Positions 1 to 7,794 are shown, counted from the stretch's first letter. The stretch is 64,000 nt of DNA from Sulfitobacter pontiacus (GCF_040790665.1 NZ_CP160849.1:2877501-2941500), one strand, 5' to 3'. The notes: a model not told the origin generated them from the sequence alone. Numbers and translations: made by a program.

Positions 1-350
1 TCGGGCAGCGGCACCAGCCAGTCTGCCTTCACACGCGCCTTTTGCGCATAACCGCCCCAATGGGCCTCGCCCACACGCCAGCCGGTCAGCACGACCTTGT
101 CACCGGGTTTGTAGCGATCATCGTCCGATGCCTCCACGGTGCCTGCGAAATCGATACCGGGAATATGGGGATACTTGCGCACCAAGCCGCCGCCCGGCCC
201 GATGCACAGCCCGTCCTTGTAGTTCACGGTCGAATATTCGACAGCAACGGTCACATCCCCCTCGGGCAAACGGTCAAGGTCGATCTGGGTGACCTCGGCA
301 TGGGTCTTGCCGGTGTCCTCATCCTTATTCACCATCAACGCATCAAACAT
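1..350 (-). CDS. acuI: Acrylyl-CoA reductase (NADPH), AcuI/YhdH type, 5' part only
   Basis: The gene runs off the left edge, so only about 116 N-terminal residues are seen. They carry the opening GroES-like part of the medium-chain dehydrogenase fold: YSTVNYKDGL at residues 39-48, then PGIDFAGTV and GDKVVLTGW. This is the AcuI/YhdH branch. AcuI reduces acrylyl-CoA to propionyl-CoA and detoxifies acrylate formed from DMSP or 3-hydroxypropionate in roseobacters. Two adjacent ATG codons exist (353 and 350). The AGGAGG at 355-360 sits better for 350, and the protein then begins MFDALMV as I remember for other AcuI proteins. It is divergent from a GntR regulator rather than the TetR-type AcuR known from Rhodobacter. 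Substrate specificity is inferred from family likeness. Confidence 0.85.
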   Translation of the reverse strand, partial: MFDALMVNKDEDTGKTHAEVTQIDLDRLPEGDVTVAVEYSTVNYKDGLCIGPGGGLVRKYPHIPGIDFAGTVEASDDDRYKPGDKVVLTGWRVGEAHWGGYAQKARVKADWLVPLP

Positions 351-386
351 CATTCCTCCTGTCTCGGACCGCTATTCAGGGCCCGC

Positions 387-434
387 TTCATTTTGCCAGT
401 AAACTCCGGGGAGCCCGAGGGGCTGGCCCCTCGG
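387..434 (+). repeat. Intergenic repeat, copy 1 (conserved 5' box plus hairpin)
   Basis: The copy starts TTCATTTTGCC and continues to AAACTCCGGGGAG, followed by a perfect 9-bp inverted repeat, CCGAGGGGC (415-423) and GCCCCTCGG (426-434). The same box recurs at 19532, 24257 and, inverted, at 41670-41690. It lies between acuI and the GntR gene, which are divergent, so this copy is not simply a terminator. Confidence 0.6.
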
Positions 435-496
435 TTCCATGGGTTCAAGCTGCGCGCCAGTGGGGGTGCCCGCCGACTCACATCTTGCAAAATTAA

Positions 497-538
497 TGTC
501 AGACAATTAAAGTTTTTCCAAACCATAAATGTAAGACA
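497..538. promoter_or_regulatory. Two putative GntR operators upstream of the GntR gene
   Basis: TGTCAGACA at 497-505 is a perfect inverted repeat (TGTC-N-GACA). TGTAAGACA at 530-538 is a near copy that ends immediately before the ATG at 540. They are 33 bp apart, about three helical turns, and so face the same side of the DNA. FCD-type GntR regulators usually bind such short palindromes at their own promoters, so autoregulation is likely. Control of acuI is possible. Confidence 0.5.
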
Positions 539-539
539 T

Positions 540-1283
540 ATGAATTCCACGCCAGAAACCGCCTCTGATCTGTCCAGCCATATTGCCGCGAACATCCGTG
601 ATGCCATCATCAAGGGCGTGCTGATCGTGGACGAACGCCTCCCCTCCGAGGCGGAGCTGTCGGCGCAGTTCAACGTCTCGCGCGCGACGGTGCGCGAGGC
701 ACTCAAGCGGTTGGCGGCACAATCTTTGATCCGCACGCAACGGGGGGCAACGGGCGGCGCTTTCGTCAATCGCATCAGCTTTGAAGCCGCCCAAGCGCAG
801 CAGATCACCACCTCTACCCTGCTTTTGTCGATGAACGACGTAAGCTTCGAGACCGCCTGCGAGGCCCGCTTCGCGCTAGAGCGCGCCTGCGCGCCCCTGT
901 CGGCGGCACGCAGGCAGGATCATCATTTGGACGCGATGCAAAACGCGCTTGCCGCGCAATCCGCCCCCGATCTGTCGGACGCGGGCTTTTGCGCGGCGGA
1001 TGTCGCGTTTCACCGCGCGCTGGTCGATGGCGCGTGCAATCCGGTGCTGTCCTATCAACTCGCCGGTGCGGTCGAAGCGATGCAACCGCTGATGAACATG
1101 ATCACCTTCACCGCATGGTCCCGCGACGCCATCGTCGCGCGCCATCGTGACATCGCCACCGCCATCGCCGCCCGCGACGCCGGTGCCGCCGCCCAAGGGC
1201 TGACCCTGCTTGAGGAAGAGACCCAGGCCCTCGCCCGCACCGTCTTTGCCCGCCGCAGCAAACAGATTGACGCGGCCCGATAG
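540..1283 (+). CDS. GntR-family transcriptional regulator, FadR/FCD subfamily
   Basis: The 247-residue protein has an N-terminal winged helix-turn-helix (PSEAELSAQF at residues 35-44, then VSRATVREALKRL) and a C-terminal all-helical FCD ligand domain. The latter contains DVAFHRALVDG and RHRDIATAI, whose Asp and His residues fit the metal/ligand pocket of this subfamily. The reading frame is open well upstream, but the ATG at 540 gives the usual protein start. No Shine-Dalgarno is visible before it, and the second putative operator abuts the codon, so the mRNA may be leaderless or nearly so. It is divergent from acuI. Members of this family often sense small carboxylic acids. The ligand here is unknown. 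Confidence 0.88.
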   Translation: MNSTPETASDLSSHIAANIRDAIIKGVLIVDERLPSEAELSAQFNVSRATVREALKRLAAQSLIRTQRGATGGAFVNRISFEAAQAQQITTSTLLLSMNDVSFETACEARFALERACAPLSAARRQDHHLDAMQNALAAQSAPDLSDAGFCAADVAFHRALVDGACNPVLSYQLAGAVEAMQPLMNMITFTAWSRDAIVARHRDIATAIAARDAGAAAQGLTLLEEETQALARTVFARRSKQIDAAR

Positions 1284-1339
1284 CCGCGGGTCACCTTTCG
1301 TTTTCAAAGCTTTCCCCTTGCAAAGCAAATCATGCCCCT

Positions 1340-1665
1340 TATATCTGGGGTGTCCTTCGGGACTATGGGTATAAACGCGCATGTAATAAGCGGTTCGGAC
1401 CCGGGGGCGGTACCCGGCGACTCCACCAAACATCCGTCATTTGCGGATCATGGGGTCGAAATAGGATCGACGAACGTCTAAAGATGTTGCTTTATCTCGG
1501 CTGACTGCCACCGTTATCGGCGTAAAATGTACAATTGCAAATGACAATCGTGCTCCAATGGCGATGGCCGCGTAAGCGACCGGAACTATTGAAACTTAAG
1601 TCCTTACGTTTAGCGACCTAAGGCGGGGTTCGCAGGTACCTGGCAACAGAAACCTGCACTTAGCT
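1340..1665 (+). ncRNA. ssrA: tmRNA (ssrA), circularly permuted two-piece form
   Basis: The acceptor piece comes first: T-stem CCGGG (1401-1405) with CCCGG (1413-1417), acceptor strand CGACTCC (1418-1424), A and CCA ending at 1428. A short spacer with a hairpin (ATCCG/CGGAT) follows, then the coding piece starting GGGGTCG (1452-1458), which pairs with CGACTCC over 7 bp with one G-U. The tag begins at resume codon GCA (1537) and reads ANDNRAPMAMAA up to TAA at 1573-1575. A GCAGGT/ACCTGC hairpin (about 1632-1657) closes the coding part. Permuted tmRNA is the known alphaproteobacterial arrangement; the precursor is cut into two chains. It rescues stalled ribosomes. Outer ends are approximate. Confidence 0.93.
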
Positions 1666-1849
1666 CTCCCCCCGTAATTCCCCACCTTCAAGCGCATGAT
1701 ATGCAGTTTTCGCCTGCTTATGATCAGGCGGGTCATCGCCTGTGCTGCAATCAATCGGCAGCTTGCATAAGCACTTCGTCCGCTTCAGAATGAAGGGCAG
1801 AACACCCAAGCCCCTTGCCCCTGACTTTCAACGCGCACTTCGGGTTTGT
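1666..1849. other. Intergenic stretch after ssrA, no gene seen
   Basis: No convincing reading frame is present. A CGCCTG/CAGGCG hairpin at 1711-1730 lacks a U tract and could be a weak terminator or processing element for the tmRNA transcript. The sequence becomes AT-richer toward the next gene. Confidence 0.4.
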
Positions 1850-1876
1850 TTGACTTGCAGTCAAAAAGTCCATAAT
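1850..1876 (+). promoter_or_regulatory. Putative promoter with palindrome before the glycosyltransferase gene
   Basis: TTGACT at 1850-1855 and CATAAT at 1871-1876 resemble -35 and -10 boxes with a 15-bp spacer, which is short. The perfect palindrome TGACT-TGC-AGTCA (1851-1863) overlaps the -35 and may be an operator. This was assigned by eye only. Confidence 0.35.
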
Positions 1877-1922
1877 TTTTAATAAGATACATTAACCGCC
1901 CACAACGCAGAGAAGCCGCTCA

Positions 1923-2744
1923 ATGTCCCAATCGACTGAAATCCTTGTCTCAACTCGGTTCTCGTTTCTAGGGGCGTCAGGATGGCAAAGCGACTTCTCC
2001 AAAGATGCGGCGATGCTGTTCGATAAAAACAGGCTGTTGCGGCGGCTATGGCTGTTCAACAATATCGCATTGGCGAGCCTAGCGTCGCAAACGGACGATA
2101 ACTTTCACCATTTCATCCTTTCCAGCGATCAGATGCCCGATTGGGCAAAATCAGAGCTGACCGATATGTGTGAAGACCGTTTAGGGGCTGGCAAGTTCAC
2201 GATACAATTCGCGCCGCAGGGCCCGGCGAGGAAGTTTCAGCGCCACGCAATCGCAAAATTTGCAGGGAGCGATCCCGTGGCTCAGGTTGTCCTTGATGAT
2301 GATGACGGGCTGTCTTCGGATTTCATCGCAACGCTCAGAGCGCATCTAGCGCAAGCCGAGCCGCTCGAAGCAGAGGGCACGCCCCATTTTTACACATTCC
2401 CAAAGGGGTACGCATTGGGCCTGCGTGACGACGAGGTTCAGTTATGGGCACATCGCTTTAAATTCATCAACTTGGGTCTGACGATGGTTGGCAGGAAAGA
2501 CCATAAAAACATATTCGGCATCGGCCATATGGATGCACCGAAACGGTTCGGCTACACCAGCGACACTCGGAAACTCATGTATATCCGGACGTTGAGCGAC
2601 GTGAACGACTCGCGTGTCAGCGTCGGTGAAAGATGGACAGAGGTCGAGAATTGGCGCGACGACGAGGACTTTAAATCAAGGTTCCCTTGGATGCTGGACG
2701 TGCCGTTCAAAGAGTTCAACGATTTCGATAGTTTGGCGCAATAG
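1923..2744 (+). CDS. Putative rhamnosyltransferase-family glycosyltransferase
   Basis: This 273-residue protein opens ILVSTRFSFLG and has an acidic run LDDDDGLSSDF with DDDD at residues 125-128. That fits the nucleotide-sugar/metal binding DxD of a GT-A fold and the family of putative rhamnosyl transferases (formerly DUF3118). No membrane segment or signal peptide is seen, so it should act on the cytoplasmic face, probably on a polysaccharide or glycolipid. It stands alone: ssrA lies upstream and a chromate transporter homologue downstream. Its codon use is visibly less GC-rich than its neighbours and it sits directly after the tmRNA gene, a common insertion point, so horizontal gain is plausible. 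Donor sugar and acceptor cannot be told. Confidence 0.65.
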   Translation: MSQSTEILVSTRFSFLGASGWQSDFSKDAAMLFDKNRLLRRLWLFNNIALASLASQTDDNFHHFILSSDQMPDWAKSELTDMCEDRLGAGKFTIQFAPQGPARKFQRHAIAKFAGSDPVAQVVLDDDDGLSSDFIATLRAHLAQAEPLEAEGTPHFYTFPKGYALGLRDDEVQLWAHRFKFINLGLTMVGRKDHKNIFGIGHMDAPKRFGYTSDTRKLMYIRTLSDVNDSRVSVGERWTEVENWRDDEDFKSRFPWMLDVPFKEFNDFDSLAQ

Positions 2745-2889
2745 CAACCCGCGCCCCCTAACCTGACAATCTGCATCCTTTGAATGCCACCGCGCGTATA
2801 TGCGGGCCGGGCCATGATCGCTGCCCCACCGGCGCTTGACCTCGGGGGCCGGTACTGCGACCTCTGGCGCGGGGCATCGTGAGAGGCAT

Positions 2890-4155
2890 ATGCGAGATAT
2901 GAGTGTACCGGAATGGGGCCTGCTGGCGCACGTGTTCGGGCGGATCGGGGTGCTGTCCTTTGGGGGGCCAGCGGCCCAGATCGCCCTGATGCACAAAGAG
3001 TTGGTCGAGCGTCATCGCTGGCTTTCGGAAGACGGGTTTTTGCGCGCGCTGTCCTTGTGCATGTTGTTGCCCGGGCCAGAGGCGATGCAGCTGGCGACCT
3101 ATGCCGGATGGCGGCTGCGCGGCACCCTTGGCGGGCTGTTGGCGGGGCTTTTGTTTGTACTCCCAGGGGCTGCGGTCATTCTGGTGCTGGCCTTTGGCTA
3201 TGCCTATTTCGGCCAGCTTCCCTTGGTTCAAGCCGCGTTTATGGGGATCAAGGCGGCGGTCATTGTCGTGGTCTTTCAAGCCTTGCGCAATCTGGGACGG
3301 AAGGCGTTGCACGGGCGCGCGGGATGGGTGCTGGCCGCGCTGGCTTTTGTGGCTTTGTTCGTCTTTGGCCTGCCCTTCCCGCTGATCATTCTGGGTGCGG
3401 GCCTTTGGGGCGCTTTCGGTGCCACCGGGCACGGCAGCATGGCCGAGATTGAGGGGCTACATCACCGCCCTGCCCGCCCCTTCGGCGTCATCGGACTTTG
3501 GGTCGCGCTATGGGCGTCTCCGCTGCTGTTTGTCTGGGGTATGGGGAATGAATTCCTGCTCAAGATCGGGCTCTTCTTCTCGAAGCTCGCGGTGGTGACC
3601 TTTGGCGGCGCCTATGCGGTGCTGGCCTATATGGCGCAGACCGTGGTGCAGGATCACGGGTGGATCACCACCGAACAGATGATCGACGCCCTGGGGCTGG
3701 CCGAGACGACGCCGGGCCCTCTTATTCTGGTGACGGAGTTTGTCGCCCTGCTGGCGGGTTTTGCCCAATCGGGGCCATGGGGCGCGGTCTCGGCCGGGGC
3801 TCTGGCGCTCTGGGTGACGTTTACGCCCTGTTTTCTATGGATTTTCCTTGCCGGCCCGTATCTGGAGGCGATCTCGGCGCAGCCGCGGCTGGCGGGGGCC
3901 TTGCGCGCGATTACCGCCGCCGTCGTCGGCGTGATTGCCAATCTATCGGTCTGGTTCGCGCTGCATGTGATGTTTGAACGCGTGCTGCCTATGGCGCATC
4001 TGGCCGTGCCTCTTCCTGATTGGAGCAGCTTTGATCCCCTGGCCGCTGTGCTGACCGGTGTGGCGGGAGTGTTGATGCTGGGGCTGCGGTTCGGCTTTGT
4101 CCTGACGATGACGATAAGCGCTGCATTGGCCCTTTGCTGGCGCCTGTTGCTATAA
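2890..4155 (+). CDS. chrA: Chromate transporter family protein ChrA
   Basis: This polytopic membrane protein of about 421 residues has the two-fold repeat of the CHR family. The first half carries FGGPAAQ (residues 24-30) and LPGPEAMQLATYAGW; the second carries TFGGAYAVLAYM and TTPGPLILVTEF. About ten hydrophobic segments follow this internal duplication. ChrA proteins export chromate using the proton gradient, and some members have other or unknown substrates. The frame is open further upstream. I chose ATG 2890, with GAGAGG at 2881-2886 close before it; ATG 2899 is the alternative and would remove three residues. No chromate regulator (ChrB) is next to it, so chromate resistance is inferred from family only. 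Confidence 0.85.
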   Translation: MRDMSVPEWGLLAHVFGRIGVLSFGGPAAQIALMHKELVERHRWLSEDGFLRALSLCMLLPGPEAMQLATYAGWRLRGTLGGLLAGLLFVLPGAAVILVLAFGYAYFGQLPLVQAAFMGIKAAVIVVVFQALRNLGRKALHGRAGWVLAALAFVALFVFGLPFPLIILGAGLWGAFGATGHGSMAEIEGLHHRPARPFGVIGLWVALWASPLLFVWGMGNEFLLKIGLFFSKLAVVTFGGAYAVLAYMAQTVVQDHGWITTEQMIDALGLAETTPGPLILVTEFVALLAGFAQSGPWGAVSAGALALWVTFTPCFLWIFLAGPYLEAISAQPRLAGALRAITAAVVGVIANLSVWFALHVMFERVLPMAHLAVPLPDWSSFDPLAAVLTGVAGVLMLGLRFGFVLTMTISAALALCWRLLL

Positions 4156-4227
4156 ATTTTTGCGCCCCCTTTTCACTGGTGCGAAATGCCGTATGCTATC
4201 GCCATCAACCAAGGCCGGAGAGAAGTA

Positions 4228-4698
4228 ATGAGCCGAAGCATTGAGTATGGCAATCTGATGCACGATGCCATGCGCGGGTTAATTCGTCAGGTATTACTTG
4301 ACGTTGCAGCCAATGGACTGCCCGGCAACCATCACTTCTTTATCACGTTCGACACCTCTCATCCGGATGCGGAACTGGCCGATTGGCTGTCCGACCGCTA
4401 CCCCGGCGAGATGACCGTTGTCATGCAGCATTGGTACGACAAGCTTGAGGTCACCGAGGAAGGATTCTCGGTCACGTTGAACTTTGGCGATGCGCCCGAA
4501 CCCATGTATATCCCATATGACGCGATCCGCACCTTTGTGGATCCGTCGGTGGAATTCGGCCTGAAGTTCGAACAGCAAGAACCCGGCCAGCAGGACGAGG
4601 ACGAAGACCTGCCCCAGCAGGACGAAAGCGAGCTTGAGGTAGAGGAAGAAGCCCCCAAAGCCGCCGAAATCGTATCGCTGGACAGCTTCCGCAAGTAA
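4228..4698 (+). CDS. sspB: SspB, ClpXP adaptor for ssrA-tagged proteins
   Basis: The 156-residue protein has the SspB fold region (GNHHFFITFDT, MTVVMQHWYDKLEV, VTLNFGDAPEPMYIPYDAI) followed by an acidic flexible linker rich in Glu, Asp and Gln. The short conserved C-terminal tail EIVSLDSFRK is expected to dock on the ClpX N-domain. SspB tethers tmRNA-tagged substrates to ClpXP and speeds their destruction. GGAGAGAAG (4217-4225) sets the start at ATG 4228 rather than the upstream ATG at 4186. It lies about 2.5 kb from ssrA, so tag and tag receptor are encoded close together. The tag here, ending MAMAA, differs from the E. coli and Caulobacter tags, so the binding groove should be matched to it. 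Confidence 0.9.
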   Translation: MSRSIEYGNLMHDAMRGLIRQVLLDVAANGLPGNHHFFITFDTSHPDAELADWLSDRYPGEMTVVMQHWYDKLEVTEEGFSVTLNFGDAPEPMYIPYDAIRTFVDPSVEFGLKFEQQEPGQQDEDEDLPQQDESELEVEEEAPKAAEIVSLDSFRK

Positions 4699-4811
4699 TC
4701 GACCGGTCAGCGCTGCCTTGTCGCCAAGGTTAGCGCCATCGGCTCATTGCACCGCTGCGGCCAGCGAGGTAAACCCTGATCAGACATAAGCCCAAGATCA
4801 GGAGCCTTTTC

Positions 4812-6206
4812 ATGGCCGATACCCGTACAGAAACCGACAGCTTTGGCCCATTGGAAGTGCCGTCCGATAAATACTGGGGCGCGCAGACCCAGCGGTCGAT
4901 CATCAACTTCCCCATCGGGTGGGAAAAACAGCCCGTGCCGATCATCCGCGCCCTTGGCGTCGTGAAAAAAGCCTGTGCGATGGAAAACCTGAACCAGGGC
5001 AATCTGGACCAGAAGCTGGCTGATGCAATCACCGCCGCCGCGACCGAGGTGATCGAGGGTAAGTTCGACGACAACTTCCCGCTGGTCGTCTGGCAGACCG
5101 GCTCCGGCACCCAGTCGAATATGAACGCGAACGAGGTGATCTCGAACCGCGCGATCGAGATGCTGGGCGGCGAGATGGGGTCGAAAGATCCGGTCCACCC
5201 CAATGACCACTGCAACATGGGACAGTCGTCCAACGATACCTTCCCGACCGCGATGCATGTGGCCATCGGCATGCAGGCCCGCGATGTACTGCTGCCCGGT
5301 CTGCAAAAACTGCACGACGCCCTGGTCGCGAAGTCCGAAGAGTTCAAGGACATCATCAAGATCGGCCGGACCCATACCCAGGATGCGACACCGCTGACCT
5401 TGGGTCAGGAATTCTCGGGCTATGCGCATCAGGTGAAAAAGGGGATCGAACGGGTCAACGCCTGCCTGCCTGACATCTATGAACTGGCCCAAGGCGGTAC
5501 TGCCGTTGGCACCGGTCTGAACACCAAAAAAGGCTGGGCCGAAGCCGTGGCCGCGCATATGGCCGAGATCACCGGCCTGCCCTTTGTCACCGCGCCCAAC
5601 AAGTTTGAATCGCTGGCCGCCCATGACGCGATGGTCATGTTCTCGGGTGCGCTGAAAACCGTGGCGGGATCGCTGTTCAAGATCGCCAATGACATGCGCT
5701 TACTGGGGTCCGGCCCGCGTTCGGGTCTGGGCGAGTTGATCCTGCCCGAGAACGAGCCCGGGTCGTCGATCATGCCGGGCAAGGTGAACCCGACGCAGGC
5801 CGAAGCGCTGACCATGGTCTGTGCCCATGTCATGGGTAATGACGCCGCCGTCGGCTTTGCCGGCTCGCAAGGGCATTTCGAGCTGAACGTCTACAACCCG
5901 ATGATGAGCTATAACGTCCTGCAATCCATGCAGCTTTTGGGCGACAGCGCCTCGGCCTTCACGGACAATATGGTTGTCGGCACACAGGCCAATGTCGAAC
6001 GTATCGACAAGCTGATGAAAGAAAGCCTGATGCTGGTCACAGCGTTGGCCCCCACGATTGGCTATGACAACGCGACCAAAGTCGCGAAGACGGCGCACAA
6101 GAACGGCACGACGCTCAAGGAAGAAGCAATCGCCTTGGGCTTTGTCGATGCCGAAACATTCGACCGCGTGGTGCGGCCGGAGCAAATGATCGGACCCAAA
6201 GAATGA
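4812..6206 (+). CDS. fumC: Class II fumarate hydratase
   Basis: This is a full-length 464-residue cytosolic, iron-independent fumarase. It interconverts fumarate and L-malate in the TCA cycle as a homotetramer. Visible motifs are [14 protein letters not shown] near residue 96, [11 protein letters not shown], the [13 protein letters not shown] segment, and the superfamily signature [11 protein letters not shown] near residue 317, which includes the catalytic Ser loop. The start at 4812 is preceded by AGGAGC at a good distance. The stop overlaps the start of a DUF4169 gene as ATGA, so the small downstream genes are translationally coupled to it. A GGTTAGCGCC sequence in the leader (about 4725) faintly resembles half of a CceR-type operator. 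Confidence 0.97.
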   Translation: MADTRTETDSFGPLEVPSDKYWGAQTQRSIINFPIGWEKQPVPIIRALGVVKKACAMENLNQGNLDQKLADAITAAATEVIEGKFDDNFPLVVWQTGSGTQSNMNANEVISNRAIEMLGGEMGSKDPVHPNDHCNMGQSSNDTFPTAMHVAIGMQARDVLLPGLQKLHDALVAKSEEFKDIIKIGRTHTQDATPLTLGQEFSGYAHQVKKGIERVNACLPDIYELAQGGTAVGTGLNTKKGWAEAVAAHMAEITGLPFVTAPNKFESLAAHDAMVMFSGALKTVAGSLFKIANDMRLLGSGPRSGLGELILPENEPGSSIMPGKVNPTQAEALTMVCAHVMGNDAAVGFAGSQGHFELNVYNPMMSYNVLQSMQLLGDSASAFTDNMVVGTQANVERIDKLMKESLMLVTALAPTIGYDNATKVAKTAHKNGTTLKEEAIALGFVDAETFDRVVRPEQMIGPKE

Positions 6207-6379
6207 GCGCCCCCATCAACCTCAACAAGGTCAAGAAAGAGCGCAACCGCGCCTCGCGCAAGGCCCGTGCCGATGAAAACGCGGTACAGTTCGGCCAGAG
6301 CAAGGACCAGAAAGAGGTTTTGAAAGCCCGTCTGGCGCAAATCTCGCGCAATCTGGAAGCCCATAAGCGCGACACATGA
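6203..6379 (+). CDS. DUF4169 family small protein
   Basis: This 58-residue, highly basic and helical protein begins [34 protein letters not shown] when read in two halves (residues 1-20 and 21-34). The shape matches the DUF4169 family of Rhodobacteraceae, whose function is unknown. It overlaps both neighbours by ATGA: its start lies in the fumC stop (6203-6206) and its stop in the next start (6376-6379). It is therefore the middle gene of a tightly coupled fumC-DUF4169-RHH unit. The charge suggests nucleic-acid or ribosome contact, but nothing in the sequence proves this. Confidence 0.85.
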   Translation: MSAPINLNKVKKERNRASRKARADENAVQFGQSKDQKEVLKARLAQISRNLEAHKRDT

Positions 6380-6609
6380 GCGCCCGACCGGTGAAACATT
6401 CGGTGACCCTTCGGGGTCACCGTACGTCGATCTCGCTGGAGGATGAATTCTGGCAGGAATTGCGCGACCTTGCGCAAGAGATGGACATGCCGATCAATGC
6501 GCTGGTGGCGCAGATCGATGCAGAGCGCGGCGTTGAAGCGGGGCTGGCCTCTGCGATCCGCGTCTATGTCCTGCGTGCATTAAAGGAACGTTTACCTTCG
6601 CGGGGGTAA
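6376..6609 (+). CDS. Ribbon-helix-helix domain protein (RHH_4 type)
   Basis: The 77-residue protein has VKHSVTLRGHRTSISLEDEFWQEL, with the ribbon strand VTLRGHRTSISL (residues 10-21) and two following helices (EFWQELRDLAQEM and NALVAQIDAE). This is the RHH_4 family, arc-like DNA-binding proteins that act as dimers, often found beside fumC in roseobacters. It ends in an Arg-rich tail, RVYVLRALKERLPSRG. The start overlaps the DUF4169 stop. It may be a small regulator of its own operon or a nucleoid-type protein; no toxin partner is visible, which argues against an antitoxin role. Its stop codon lies in the loop of a hairpin that precedes the next gene. Confidence 0.85.
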   Translation: MSARPVKHSVTLRGHRTSISLEDEFWQELRDLAQEMDMPINALVAQIDAERGVEAGLASAIRVYVLRALKERLPSRG

Positions 6610-6618
6610 GTTTCCCCC
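6602..6618 (+). promoter_or_regulatory. Hairpin containing the upstream stop codon, just before the next start
   Basis: GGGGG (6602-6606), loop TAAGTTT (6607-6613) and CCCCC (6614-6618) form a stem ending one base before ATG 6619. The loop holds the TAA of the RHH gene and the stem holds the only purine-rich block that could serve as ribosome-binding site. Ribosomes finishing the upstream gene would melt it, which suggests translational coupling. Confidence 0.45.
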
Positions 6619-6852
6619 ATGGTCAAACAACAGTATTCTCCATTGTCGCCCGAGGGCTGGATGCTCGCCCTATTCAGTTCGAAGGCCGCCCGCAGCGGGT
6701 GTGTCGTGCGGCGGAATGTCAGGGATGTCGAAAGATATGTAGGCCGCTACGCATTCGAGCAAGAACTGCTACGCCGCGGTTATCACGCTGTGGAAAATGC
6801 GGGCCAGCTCGTAATCTTTTGCAATCAGGAACCGATCCGCATTATTGTTTAG
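6619..6852 (+). CDS. Conserved small protein of unknown function
   Basis: This 77-residue protein contains LSPEGWMLALFSSKAARSGCVVRR followed by a basic middle (RDVERYVGRYAF) and a C-terminal GQLVIFCNQEPIRIIV. From memory, related roseobacter proteins are often labelled N-(5'-phosphoribosyl)anthranilate isomerase, but at this length it cannot be that TIM-barrel enzyme, so the name should not be copied. No signal peptide or membrane helix is present. It is the fourth gene of the fumC cluster, nine bases after the RHH stop, and ends at a hairpin shared with the converging fda gene. Function unknown. Confidence 0.7.
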   Translation: MVKQQYSPLSPEGWMLALFSSKAARSGCVVRRNVRDVERYVGRYAFEQELLRRGYHAVENAGQLVIFCNQEPIRIIV

Positions 6853-6897
6853 GGGTTTTCTTCCCAAGAAAACCCCCGCGGAATTTAGGAAAATTCC
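6852..6897. terminator. Double hairpin between converging genes
   Basis: A perfect 11-bp stem (GGGGTTTTCTT 6852-6862, loop CCC, AAGAAAACCCC 6866-6876) is followed by a second stem GGAATTT/AAATTCC (6880-6897). Both sit between the stop codons of the plus-strand small gene and the minus-strand aldolase, so they probably end transcription from both sides. Confidence 0.65.
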
Positions 6898-6900
6898 AAT

Positions 6901-7794
6901 TTAGGCGACAGAGGCGTCGTAGATCTTGCTGATGTTCTGCCCCAGTGCCGTGTTGAACTCGGCATCCGACATCTTGACGTTCAGCCCTTCGGTCAGCGCA
7001 CGCGAGAAGCTGGCGATCATCTTGGGGTTTTGCGTCAAACGCGCGCAGGCGTCTTCGGTGGAATACCCACCCGATAGCGCCACGACCCGCAGCACATTGG
7101 GGTGATCCGCAAGGCTGTCATAAAGCCCCGCAACTTCTGGCAGGGTCACCTTGAGCATCACCAGTTCCTCCGCCGACAGCGTGGCCAAGTGCTTCTCGAG
7201 CTCGGATTTCAGGATGTCTTCGGCTTCCGCCTTGCTCTCGGAATGGATGTTCACCTCTGGCTCGATGATCGGGACCAGACCGGCGGCGCAGACGGTTTTG
7301 GCGACGGCGAATTGCTGCGCCACAACCGACGCGATCCCTTCGGCGTTGGCGGATTGGATGACCGACCGTTCCTTGGTGCCAAAGATACCGGCGGCTTTCG
7401 CGCGCTTCAGCAGATCGTCCAGCTCGGGCATGGGTTTGAGCAACTGCACGCCGTTTGCTTCGTCTTCCAGACCTTTGTCGATCTTCAGGAAAGGCACGAC
7501 GCCGCGGTCTTCCCATAGCAGTTGGGCCACAGGTTTGCCGTTAATCGTGTTGTCCATCGTGCGTTCAAACAGGATCGCGCCCAGAACTTTGTCAGAGGTG
7601 AAATCATCGGCCAGAATGATCCGCGCGCGCATGTCGTGCATGGCTTGAAACATCTCGGCATCGCCCGAGTAATCGGAAGGTTCAACGCCATAAAGGCTCA
7701 GCGCCTTGGGGGTCGATCCGCCCGACTGGTCCAATGCGGCCACAAACCCCTGCCCTGTTTCCATTTGTGTGCGCTGTGCGTCTGTCGTGGTCAT
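6901..7794 (-). CDS. fda: Class I fructose-bisphosphate aldolase
   Basis: This 297-residue Schiff-base aldolase cleaves fructose 1,6-bisphosphate into glyceraldehyde 3-phosphate and dihydroxyacetone phosphate, and runs backwards in gluconeogenesis. Motifs are AALDQSGGSTPKAL near residues 19-32, PIIEPEV at 175-181 and LKVTLPE with the likely Schiff-base Lys215. It belongs to the bacterial Fda group also seen in Staphylococcus, not to the metal-dependent class II enzymes. In a marine heterotroph that degrades sugars through Entner-Doudoroff, the main use is likely gluconeogenic. A 69-bp gap separates it from the upstream P450 gene on the same strand, long enough for its own promoter. Confidence 0.95.
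   Translation of the reverse strand: MTTTDAQRTQMETGQGFVAALDQSGGSTPKALSLYGVEPSDYSGDAEMFQAMHDMRARIILADDFTSDKVLGAILFERTMDNTINGKPVAQLLWEDRGVVPFLKIDKGLEDEANGVQLLKPMPELDDLLKRAKAAGIFGTKERSVIQSANAEGIASVVAQQFAVAKTVCAAGLVPIIEPEVNIHSESKAEAEDILKSELEKHLATLSAEELVMLKVTLPEVAGLYDSLADHPNVLRVVALSGGYSTEDACARLTQNPKMIASFSRALTEGLNVKMSDAEFNTALGQNISKIYDASVA

Noticed and set aside
6619-6852. Naming the 77-residue protein phosphoribosylanthranilate isomerase
   Set aside because: It is far too short for a TIM barrel; the label appears to be a propagated misannotation.
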